A DNA stretch of 64,000 nucleotides. It comes from Parietaria judaica (Eukaryota; Streptophyta; Magnoliopsida; Rosales; Urticaceae). The stretch lies in assembly GCA_954871525.1 (NCBI GenBank), contig OX940868.1, positions 19,153,056-19,217,055 of the forward strand. Direction: 5' to 3'. This document shows positions 44,373-55,299 of the stretch, piece by piece. Every line of letters starts with the position of its first letter. Position 1 is the first letter of the stretch. A program made the translations under genes and the position numbers. The notes under the pieces are model-generated. The model saw nothing but the letters and a program-made list of their open reading frames with translations, did not search any database and was not told the DNA's origin.

Positions 44373-44489
44373 ATCAAAAATATTATTCATATTAAAATGT
44401 AAATACGATAATCAAATATTTCAAATACAAAAAATAATCTCTCTCTTTCTCTCTCCCGTAAGACCGTCGAAGCTTCACCGTCGATCGCC

Positions 44490-44703
44490 GTAGCCTCTGT
44501 GTTTCGGAGCGCGCAACCCCTCGTAGTACTTGTCGGTGAGGCACAACTCGGCGGCCTCCATACCCGCACTGCACGTGAAATTGACGCGATGAGCTCGAGG
44601 CTCTGGAATTGCCTCTGTTTCTCCTTGTCCACGATCGTCCGAACCTCGGGATCAGCCTCGCCGAGCCCGTGGTCCACAAAGCTCAACCCATTACTTGCCA
44701 TTA
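44490..44703 (-). pseudogene. Captured fragment of plastid-type serine hydroxymethyltransferase
   Basis: The minus strand reads GLSFVDHGLGEADPEVRTIV and KEKQRQFQSLELIAS, the N-terminal part of the catalytic domain of SHMT, most like the plastid isoform. After a small deletion the reading continues in another frame with MEAAELCLTDKYYEGL, which is the next stretch of the same family. SHMT interconverts serine and glycine using folate and pyridoxal phosphate, but the fragment lacks nearly all of the enzyme. It ends exactly where the internal 321-bp duplication block ends. Confidence 0.8.
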
Positions 44704-44984
44704 ACACAAAACACCAGATCTGAAGCGGTGGTGGGCTGCGTCCTATCTCCAGATCTGAAGCTTTAGAAACCGATGATGCTGATCGGGCTTCCTCAGTGGT
44801 GCGGGAAATTGCGGACAGCGACAAGGCGGTTTGCGGTGGCGGAGAAATGCGCCGGGAGGTCGCACCGGAGCTGGGTGGCGGCGAGTCCGTTGCCGATTTG
44901 GGCGTGCCTTTGAATCCTCTTCATCTCGATCTTTCGCCGCACTTTGCTTGCTCCGAGCCTGTTGTTGTTTGCGTTCTCCATTGC

Positions 44985-44989
<5 letters not shown>

Positions 44990-45051
<62 letters not shown>
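44990..45051. repeat. (GA)n microsatellite
   Basis: About 30 GA units with one interruption. It lies inside the Pack-MULE-like element, upstream of the SHMT fragment on the minus strand. Confidence 0.95.
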
Positions 45052-45304
45052 TAATTCAAATTTTGTAATTAAATTCCAATATTTGTGCACAATTAGTTAC
45101 ACCTTGATTTGTGCTGAAAATTTAATTTCCTTTTTAATTAATTACGAAAATTATAATTAAAATGATTAATTAAAGGGTATTATAGGGATAAAAAAATGTT
45201 ATTGAAATGCCACCTCATGTTAATTGGATAGTTTACAAAATTAACCAAAGTTTGGCTATTTTGCTAATCTTATGTTTCAATCTGGCTATTTTGAGCAATT
45301 TCTC

Positions 45305-47306
45305 TTTTTTTTTTATAGCAAAATAACTTAACACACGTAAAATAGTTATATTTAATTATTAATAAATAACTTTATACGTGTTAACGGTTTTTAAGATTTT
45401 TTTCATAATAGAATTTAAAAAACTCGTCTAACTAAAGAAATAATAAAAATATGTTAATAAATGTAAAATATATATTTATTATATTTTTAAGTAACATTAA
45501 ATTAAATATGAAATATAAAAAATTATTTTAATTAGTTTAATTCGTAAATATTAAATTCTCAGCGGTCTGAGTTCTACAAAGTATATATCTATTGTTGATT
45601 CTGAAATTAAGATCACACATTGTAGCGACCCAATTACTTGTGTTGGACCGGGCCCAACGTCGTTTTGCTGACTTTTGTATGCTTTGGGCATGGAGTCCTG
45701 ACCCTCCACTGACCGTGACCGGGCCACACCACTACCTGATACCACAAGGCCTAGAATGAATTAAAATAGAAAGTTCTCACCAGAGTAACCTTCGGTGTTC
45801 TCTATGGATCTCGATCTTGATGCCGAGATTTGGGTTGACCGAGAAACACATAGTAATTAAGGCACACATGGATGAAATGCGTTGTCTTATTTAGAGTATT
45901 GTTAACAACATAGGAACATTAATCATGGTGATGGTAATATTCTTAATTATATTTTTGTTGTTGTTCGTGATATATCTCGTGATGTTGGTTGACCGTTACA
46001 AGAAATGGCTCTGCTTTTGCTGACCCTGACGATAGTAAGCCTTGTTTATGTTCATGACGATGAGCCCATTCTTAATGAGCAAGGCCATGAGGTTATGGAT
46101 GACCCTGTTGAGCCCGTTGATAATGATGGTTAAACCGTTAAAGTATATTGGCGATTATAAATATAATGTAGTAGTTATTCGGTCTTCGTCATTTGCATCA
46201 CTCTTGTAATATCGGATAGCTCCTGCAATACCGTACAACATGTAGGAAAAAAAAAAGCTTTATACCAAGGCCCCAAAACGGGTTAGGCTGGCCTTGCCTA
46301 TTGGTGTTAATGACCTTTAGGATGAGCTTTTTTCCTATTTATCTCCACCCTTGAATAAGGGATTATTTGTCGAAATGATCTTCGCTCCGAGACACTCACT
46401 GATGTAGAAAATATGAGGAGAAAATTGATGGTTTCTTAGGAAAGCGAGCACAACCATCACAACCATCGAACGAGTCCAGCGTCAAGCCCTCACCACTCTC
46501 GAAAAATTACAAAGTGGTATAGATGCGGCTGTGGAAGCTATAAAAAAAATAGTGTTATATAGTTATGTGATTGTATTAGCAGTATCACTTTCATGTATTT
46601 TCATGTTTTAGACTTTCATGTATCAGAGCCGCTCGATTGTGATTAAAGAAACATTATTGGTCATATCAAGACATTGCTATTTTATAGACTCCAATTATAT
46701 ATAAAGAAACACAATACAAAAGGGAACAATCAGTCAAAAACAAATTTGAAAGATATAAAAACGATATCAAGAAAAGAAAGACAGAAAACAACAACATTAA
46801 TAATTGGAGCATACAAGACATAAACGACACCAAAAAATAAAATAAAATCTCATCATAATTTTTTGGAGAATTTGTAACTAAACTTTTTAAACTCATTTGG
46901 TTCTTATTTGATAAGTCTTTAAATTCAATTTTTAGTAGGCGAATTCCTCAAACTCGTTAGTGTCTTACAAATTAGTTATTTTCCATTTGTGTAGATTATT
47001 ATGTAATTATGTGGCATTATCACGTCACTCAACTACCACTTGACATTTAAAAAAAATGTTTAAACAATTATATTTTGAATTTGTTATTAGAATAATTATA
47101 AGTCTTTACTAGAATAAATATTTAAATGTCACAAGGAAGAACAACAACAAAAGAAAATTACTCTTATATCAAGGAAATTTATTTTTTTAAATTAAATAAA
47201 TAATATTTTTAAATTATAAAAATATTGATAACAATAATATGAATACAAAATTATGTGTACGTATAAATATAAATCAATTATACATAGTAAGTACATATTT
47301 TTAATA
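45305..47306. other. Intergenic, no gene seen
   Basis: AT-rich, with a GC-richer patch at 45618-45760 starting tgtagcgacccaatt that resembles transposon debris. The segment 45800-46560 has weak ORF-like stretches without a recognisable protein. No bounded element found. Confidence 0.45.
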
Positions 47307-47798
47307 GGTTGTTACTGGCAAAAGTACTTAAATTGTTTGAACATAGGCCGGGATGAAGCCAACTTAAAAAAAAATAGTGAGTTCCAAGTTTACCTTTTTG
47401 GTGAATCGGTAAACCTCGTCCATTTTTCTGTAAGCTTTTTTACTATTCATGTCATCACTGATGTCAACGTAAATCAAACAAATAAACTCGAACGATCAAA
47501 CCACGGAATAAAACTGTATGTAAAAATAAATTCTTTGAACATCAACAACGCAAATTCTTATTTTCCTTCTCACTTTCTCTCCCGAATTACCAGTTCATCT
47601 CCTCAATAGCATTGCGATTTGCGTTGTGGACGTCATCATTGAAGGAAATAGTAAAAACACTAATGAAAAAGTGGATGATGTCTACCGATTTACCCAAAAA
47701 AAAAGGTGAACTTGGGTACTTTTACCACTATTATTTTAAGTTAGCTCTATGGTGCCTTATTTTCTAAATAACTTGGGTACTTTTACAAGTAATAACCC
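47307..47798. mobile_element. Mutator-type MITE, copy 2 of the 492-bp family
   Basis: The left end GGTTGTTACTGGCAAAAGTA and inverted right end GGGTTATTACTTGTAAAAGT begin inverted repeats of over 150 bases with few gaps, spanning gaagccaactt, gtaaac and tttttactatt blocks. Flanks TTTTTAATA and TTTTTAAAT share the first seven bases of a possible 9-bp duplication. It aligns with 4717-5209. No coding sequence. Confidence 0.75.
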
Positions 47799-48610
47799 TT
47801 TTTAAATAAAAGATGGAGGGCCATGGTACTGGTACCTTAATTTATATAAATATTTGATACATATAAATTATTTGTGCCACGTACATATTTGTACATAGTA
47901 CAGTTGAACTTATTATTGTTAAAAAATTATTGATTATTTAATTTAAAAATATTAATTAAAATTATATAAAAAATTCATGTGGCACTTACTGATGGTCAAT
48001 GGGCTATTTAAGAATTTAATGAGTTTGATGACTTTAACCGCAAAAAATTAAGCTCAAATATTTAACTGTAAGAAACAAACAAATTTGAAAACATTAGCCA
48101 CAAATTTCCCTAACTTTCTGTCAATCTTACACTGAAGAAGACCTCAACGTCCAATAGGCGAGTTTGTGTGATCCACAGAAAAACCTCAAAATAAAATAAA
48201 CAAACGAATTCAATAATTTTGAAACAATAAGTGTTCAATAAACTATGCTACAATATATCTCATATATAGAGATGTAGTCCAGATACATTTTTTGGCAAAT
48301 CGGTTCCGGACTTCCTGTATAATCAATTTGTTCCATGAAAAACCGATAATGAAACCGATTTTGGATACATGAATTATGTTTTACAAAACAACTATTTGTA
48401 GACAATAAAATCTACAAATGAAAAGTCTCAATCTTACTACATGAAAAACAACTATTACATTTTTTTATGATTCTTAAAAAAGAGAATAAGACTTTAAAAT
48501 AACCAAATGCTAAGAATTAAAATAGGTTATAAAGGTTTTTTTTTCTTTGAGTGATGGAACGTCTACTCTCGTTTCATGAGATGTGTTTTTTTTTTTTTTT
48601 ATGTGTAATA

Positions 48611-49030
48611 AGAAGTTGTAAAAATGGCTAAAAAAACACTATAATTTAACTCTTTTAAACTCATATTAAAAAAATACATAATTCAAAATTTTGTCCAATT
48701 TAAGACATTTTTACCCCTGATTAACATTGGGGAGGTTGTATGATTAACATTCTTGGGACAGTTTCTATAATCCTTTGGGACAATAATGTTAATTTAGGGG
48801 ACAATTTTTGATAATTTAGGGAGAGTTTTGTGGGACGTTGTATGAGTAACATTCTTGAGATAATTTCTTCATATTTTGGGGACAATAATTTGAATTTTGG
48901 GGACAGTTTAGGAGTTAATTAATCAGGGTAACAATGTCTTAAATTGGACAAAGTTTAGAATTATGTATTTTTTAATATGAGCTTAAAAGTTGAATTATAG
49001 TATTTTTTTGAGCCATTTTTGCAAGTTTCC
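48611..49030. mobile_element. Mutator-like MITE with long inverted repeats
   Basis: The left arm 48611-48722 and right arm 48918-49030 are inverted copies over about 110 bases, sharing aaaaatggct, actataatt, tcatattaaaaaa, atacataatt, gtccaatttaagaca and ccctgatta. The centre holds direct repeats of the gattaacattcttg/gggacaat type. The target duplication was not resolved. No coding sequence. Confidence 0.75.
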
Positions 49031-51612
49031 GTTAGGAAATACTGAACGCTAGAGTTACGTTCATATACCAATTAACGTTTTAAAACCAAAGAATAAATTA
49101 AATACAACATTAAAGGAGACATTAAATAAATGATGTTGCCATTAAATAAAAAAACATAAATAATTGAATAAATAAGATATGAGAATTCTTCTACTTTTAT
49201 TTTGCCATTTCATCTAACAAAGATTTTTCTTTTATATATAGATGTATAAATGAAAAAAATATTACACGAAAACTAATAATAAGAAACATATTGATGTAGC
49301 GTGTTTAAAAAAACGTAAAAAAAGAAGGGAAAAAAATAATAGATTGGTTAACTTTTTTTTTTTTTTTTGCATAAAATAAGCAATAAATGACACTCATTTT
49401 GCATGCAATTAAGCATAAACAAAATTGAGCAATGAATGTATTTAAGACACAAAACCAAACGATTTTGTTGGATGTGTTGTATTGGTATACATTAACAATT
49501 GAATAAGTTACAATTTTTCTTTTAAACAATTTAGTAAACCTTTAAAAATAGAACACGCATTTGCTTGATTTTTATCTTGCCACGTCATCAACCAAAAGTT
49601 GCTTAACCCTAAATCTTGTTCAGTAATAATGAGCCTTCATTTAGAGTTAAAAGAACACCCGAAGCTTGACCGAGACGGAGTTTTTTTTATTTTTTTTTAG
49701 TGTAATATCAGTTCTCGGTATGTAAACTGGGAACAGTCTGGAACCGGTTCGCAAATTTTTACCCAATAAAGAAAAGGCTGGTTTTCGGACTGGGACCAAA
49801 AGATTTCACCCCTACCAACGATGCATCTTACGAAGATCGAAGAAGGAGATTATGAAAACCAGATTATAGATACAATGATACTCCAAACCACACAAAGCTC
49901 CAACAATTTTGAGCATGATTTATAAGTAAAAAGATTATGTCTTCATCCCCCATGTTTGGAAAGCTTGATTGGAAAATCCACATAAAATTAAGAAGAAGAA
50001 AAATTAAGGAAAACGTCAATGAGCTTAAAGTCGATACGAAGCTTCTTCGGTCGGTGTGAAAACTTTTATTTCTACTTCATGATTCCATCAGCAAAGATTC
50101 CTGCATTTTTGCACCAGGTTACATAAGCCGGTCATGTATACAGAAAAATAAATAAATATATATTTCATAATTTTCAGAATATTATATTCATAATAGTCCA
50201 CACTATTGCAATTACAAATTACATATTATCACTACAATTAACTATCAATAACCAATTTTCACCTAACTTCATAAATTTCTCCAGTTTTATCCACAAGTGT
50301 ATTGTGGGTTTTGAGTTTTTACTTTTAAGTTTGTGCTTGGAACTCCCACTAAACCCTACCATCTTTGAGAAAAATAAATTGATTATTTACCTAATGGTTC
50401 TGTCTCTAAGAAATCAGAACACATAACATGTCAAAAACAAACAACACGTCAAATCAGTCAACCAACCAGCCCTTTAAGATCATTTTCGTATCTTCATTTA
50501 TATATATACTTTTTCTCAAACGCTGTCCTAATATTTTCTCCATAAAAACTGGTTTTACACTAGTACTGATTTACAAATCGGCATTAAAATACTGATTTTT
50601 ACATTAAAGAAAAAATTGGTTCCAGTTAGGCAGTTACAATATCTTGTATACCAAGTATCCGGGATTCGGTTTTGAAACTGATAGAGCACCACTTTCACCC
50701 CTACACGCGCCGCTATAAACCCATAATTCGCATAACATGTTTGCTCAAGCTCATTACTAGTGTATATAACTTTTTGTTCGTACTTCGCAGATTTCGTTCT
50801 TCCCTAAGTGTTTCCAGAGAAGAACATATATAACTTAAGCTATAACTAGGCTATTTCTAGAAAAAGGAAAAAATATCTCTTAGAATGAAAGAAAAAGCCT
50901 TTAATAAGAGAACCTTGAAGGAAAAAAAAAAAGAATCAATCTGAGCTATCATCAACCAGATAGGTACACACATTTAATCTGTTTTCGTGAACCCCACATA
51001 TACGCTTCTCAGATAATTCAATACCAGTAAGAAAACATCAATACATTCAGAACAACCGACAGACCGAGAAGAAAGATTTGGCAAGGAGAAGACAGGGCTT
51101 TCCAAATAGAATCATTAACCTAAAAGAGAAGATGCTTATGGAATCCTTCTGAACACACGTATACTTGTTAGCTCATTAACAAGTACATTATGAAAGGTTT
51201 TTCACGGTGTAAAAACGACACCCTTCTGTCGAAATTCCAGCCTTATGCATCATCCTACACGCACTTTCCTAACCCGTCTTGTCCCACTCCCACCACGCTT
51301 GTATAAATCAGCAAATCACCGAGTCATAATCGACTCGTACATTCCTCGATAAGGGAAGGAATCTTCACATCCATGGCTTCCTACTTCTAATACGCCACAA
51401 TTACCCATCATCACCAACAGACTAATTGAGTAGAATCCTGAATCCTGAATTATACTAGCAATGATAATTATAAGTGTATACACTGTATAATCCTATGTAT
51501 GATGTAAGCTTCGTCTATCCAATCCCCAAACAAAATCCGCTTCGTGTATCTATCACAATTGAAGCGCAAGAGAAACAGAAATCCAACACAGAGAGCCAAG
51601 AGCAGACCTCGA
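49031..51612. other. Intergenic with hAT remnants
   Basis: Mostly AT-rich. Two sites resemble right ends of hAT elements of the TAGGGGTGAAA type, inverted: atttcacccctacc at 49804-49817 and actttcacccctac at 50690-50703. Each is preceded by ggttttcgg or cggttttgaaac words. Their left ends were not found. The stretch 51100-51610 may include the 3' region of the NDUFA1 gene. No other gene. Confidence 0.5.
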
Positions 51613-51935
51613 TCACTGAGAAGCCTCGGCAGCTTTCTCCATGAGCTTCTTGTCCCTTCTCTCCATGGCGACGTCCCACACGTCGTTGCCGATGTGCTTC
51701 GGCTGCGAGAAACATGCAACGGACGCAAAAATCAACCGCGAGAACTCAATCGCAGGAGACGGATCTTCGTCAGAACCGGATCCAAAACCCTAATTTCGCA
51801 ATCGAAACGAGAGAAAGGGAGAATTACTCGGCCATGAGCGGCTCTGTGGATGTAATACTGAGCGTTGCCCGCCACGCAGAGCAGTCCGGCGATGATTCCG
51901 AGAGGCAACATTGCTTCAAGCCATGCCAGTGCCAT
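51613..51935 (-). CDS. NDUFA1: NADH dehydrogenase (ubiquinone) 1 alpha subcomplex subunit 1 (MWFE)
   Basis: Two exons on the minus strand, 51935-51828 and 51702-51613, joined GT-AG in phase 0, encode 65 residues, the usual length of the plant subunit. The N-terminus MALAWLEAMLPLGIIAGLLC is a single membrane helix. It continues GNAQYYIHRAAHGR, then PKHIGNDVWDVAMERRDKKL. The family is an accessory subunit of mitochondrial complex I, inner membrane, needed for assembly in other organisms. The short gene would be missed if the exons were not joined. In Arabidopsis, as I recall, it is next to the DUF1191 gene, which here is 34 kb away. Confidence 0.95.
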
Positions 51936-54900
51936 CTTCGTCTTCCTCCGAGCTCTCTCTCTCTCTCTCTCTCCAGAGGACTTGATCTTTATGTATTTGG
52001 GAAATAATAATTTACGGTGTTAGTCCCTGAAGTTAAGTGGTATTGGTATTAATGCCCCGTTTAGTTTTTCGGCGTTGCATTTACGACAATTGGGATTTTG
52101 TGTCGTTTGCTTAAAAAAGTTTAGAGCATTTTACAACCAAACATTTTGAAACTTTTTTTTTTTATTTAACTTTCGTTAAAAAATTAGTTTCCAATCAATT
52201 TATTTTTCGTATCGTCCTCTTCGACTCCGAATAAATTTTTACCTTAGCTCAAAAAATCCTTTACGAGACCGGCTCAACCCAACTATTACGGAAGTATTTC
52301 ACGGAAAATTATTATGATGCTACTCTTAAAAAATATATATCTAAAAATAAATGAAGTTACTAATTCTGCTTAAAAATGTTAAACCGGCTTTGTACATTGA
52401 GATACATATTCTCATTATAATTAATATTATATTTTCAAATCACCCTAGTTTCTTTGTTGTTAAGAAAAATTAGGGGGTAAAGCTTATATTAATTTATGTA
52501 AAAAAAAAAACTTGAGAAATATTTTTCTTTTGGGATAGATCCTTGTCAACAAACGACCCGTCACATTAAGCGCGTAGTTAGGTAGATAGGATGAATTATT
52601 ATTTTTGTTGTTCATATCACAACCACATGATTAGCAAGGCAATATATTATATTTGATTTGTATTATATCCAACGAGTATAAGCTCGGTCACAATATTATT
52701 AATTTATATCGGTTTACTAACTTCGCGAGTCTCAATTAAGTATCGAAATTAATTTGAATCAATATATTAAATACAGTATAGAAATTTGAATTTCGATATT
52801 CTTCTCACAAGATACCAACATCTAACTTTAAGTTATAAAGTTAAACCCTAAAAGTAGCTAGGGGCTCCGGTAACGCTGGCCAATTATAATATTGGGATCG
52901 GGTTGACTAGGCATGCCCGAATATCCTTATTCTTAACATGTATATTTTAATTAAAATACACGCAAATAATTTTTACTTGAATTATTGACTCCAATCGTAA
53001 TGTATACAACAAGTGTCATGCTAAAAACTAAAATAAAAAAATAAGTCTTCATAATTATGTTCTGGTGGAACAATCGTCCTTTTGTAATTTATAGAATGGA
53101 CTTTTGTAATTTTTGTATATAGCTATGAAAGTTCACAGATATATCATAATTACTCAAAGTCTCAAACTAATTACATTGAAAAATATAAATTGCTTAATTA
53201 CCATTAAAAATTACGACGGAACATATTCCGGCTCTTATTTATTTTCAGACGGACTATTTCCGCACATACTCCTTGAAAAACGGCCCGGTGAAGTGAAGGC
53301 AATATCTCTCCTTCGGATCGTTTCATTTCGTAGTTCATACAACAATTGAAGCAAACGACAGTGAATCTAGGAAAACGACATGCAAAGCCAACGGTTGAAA
53401 AGTCCAGCTAACGGTGCGTTGGAAACAGAATATCTTCACTCACCTCACATGCATGCTTGACACGTGTCATCAACTATCTCCAAGAGACCCACCACTCCAT
53501 TTTATTTACTTTACCTTCTTTAACCATATTAATAATTAGAATTATAATATTAGATTCACTAAATATAACATTGACAATAATTTAATCAATTTGAGATTTG
53601 ACTTGTGTAGCCTATACTTTATAATTATATAATAAAATCAAGATTTTTAAATTTGATACGTAATTAAAGGATTTTGATGATATTTTCACACTTCAACAAA
53701 GAAAAATATAAAATACCAAGCACTATAATATGCAACTTCCAATTTGAAAAGTCTTAAAAAATAATTAATTGTCATCAGTCAAATAGATCAAGATGTACAA
53801 TAAAGTTGCAAATGAATTTTATATATAAAAAAAAGAATTGAAAGGAAAAAAAAAACTTTTTTTCTTTCTTAAGTCGGAATGTGATTAATATTACATAAGC
53901 GGTGTTTTAAACTCCGAGATACGCTGCCAGTCGCCCATAAGATTTCAATACTTTCAGAGTATGAAGTACAAAAGTCTGAGTGAAAAATCGTTTTACCAAG
54001 CGCCGTGAAACATATATCTCAAATATGAAACGACCCGATTTAATTTTATTTGTTTTTTAATCAAAATTTTCAACACATATATATATATATATATAATTCA
54101 TTAGGAAAAACCCGGATACTAGCCTTCCAATACTAGTTATTACTCCAAAGAATATCCCAAAAAACTTAAGCTTCATCTTAAATTCAGAGAGACCTACAAT
54201 AAATAGTATTTTTTATTTTAATAAAATTAGAAGTTCTTTTTTTAATTATATATTTTGAAGAATACGTGGTCAAAATCTCTTTAATCATTCAATTTCACCA
54301 CCGAAATCTCTAGTCTAAATCCCATACCACTCGAATTTTAGTTGTTCAGTTGGACGTGCTAAAAAATCAATTTGAGTGGTCTCGAAGTCGGAAATTAAAT
54401 AAATTGTATTGTTGAAATGCAAGTATGACCATGATTATAGGCGAGCAAGGCTCGGTGGTTCGAGTCACGATATTTAAGGGCACTAATTAATTATAAAAGT
54501 ATTTTTTAAATCTTAAAAAGTCTAAAAAATTCAATAAACTTAAAGCCTCGATAACACACGATAAGCTCAAGACCGGCACTACCGTAACAATAATTAAGCC
54601 GAGCTAGGGACGTCGGGCGGGCTCTCGGGCCACCCATGCTTGCCCTCAATACTATAGTCTAAAACTATACTAAGTCAAATAGTCAATTCTATTTCCTTGG
54701 AAACCGTGAGGTAGTGAAAATTAATAAAATAAGAAATAAACCATTTAATCTACAAATATTTTACCACCTTGTTTTTAGCTTTTCCTAGAATGGAAACAAA
54801 GCCGATTCACTTTGGTCTCTCCCTACAGTCACTACCCTTTGTTTAGTCCAACTCTACTCTCACTTTCTCTTTCTGTCTCTCCATCTATTATTTATTTATT

Positions 54901-55299
54901 AATTTGTTTATTATTTTATTATTTTTGCCAATAATTTGCTTCAACACCTTCATCAACCAAAACTCCAAAAGGGTCGCCGAAAATCACAATAAATCATATA
55001 ATAAAATTTTCGATTGCCTTTCTGCAAAACCCAGAGAGAAAAAGCTTTCCCTTTCCTCTTCTTTTTTCCCTCATAAATAACCATTTATATTTAATATATT
55101 CCATTAAATTATATATTTTTTTTCTCGTAATTACAAACGAGTCCCTCATTGATGATGCTGTTTTTGTGTGTGTTTTTGTGTGCCTCCTTTTCCTTCTTCT
55201 TCAGCAGCGAGTAAAACCCTTTTCCATACCCATTCTTTGGGTCCTTCGAATCCAATCCTCTGAGAAAAAAGGAAAAAAAAAAAAAGTAAAAATAAAGAA
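51936..55299. other. Intergenic between NDUFA1 and the KH gene
   Basis: The first 60 bases (CT-rich, 51955-51973) are the likely leader of NDUFA1 on the minus strand. A seed/stress-type motif pair lies at 53448-53469: an RY-like catgcatgc and the palindrome tgacacgtgtca. A GC-rich patch with gggctctcgggccaccc at 54617-54633 may be transposon debris. The CT-rich stretch 54830-54890 and 55030-55070 is probably the leader of the KH gene. No other ORF is supported. Confidence 0.5.

Larger units (their letters stand above)
43518..45304 (-). mobile_element. Pack-MULE-like element carrying a gene fragment
   Basis: The left end GAGAAATATCCAAATCTG and the inverted right end GAGAAATTGCTCAAAATAGC begin long terminal inverted repeats. 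They share, for example, agcaaaatag, ttggttaattttgtaaact and ccaattaac, over about 100-120 bases with gaps. GAGAAAT ends and long inverted repeats are typical of Mutator-like elements. A 9-bp target duplication was not found (left flank gacgctttg, right flank poly-T). Inside are a short-unit array, a 321-bp internal duplication, a fragment of a serine hydroxymethyltransferase gene and a (GA)n run. No transposase is present. Confidence 0.72.

Noticed and set aside
43795..44373. Repetitive LLIYVDS proteins and a CRISPR-like appearance
   Set aside because: The units are directly adjacent without unique spacers, and the ORF arises because the repeat length is a multiple of three. It is an array within a plant transposon.
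44793..45160. ORFs over the GA microsatellite
   Set aside because: Long RE or SL repeats translated from (GA)n. The flanking readings lack a recognisable domain.
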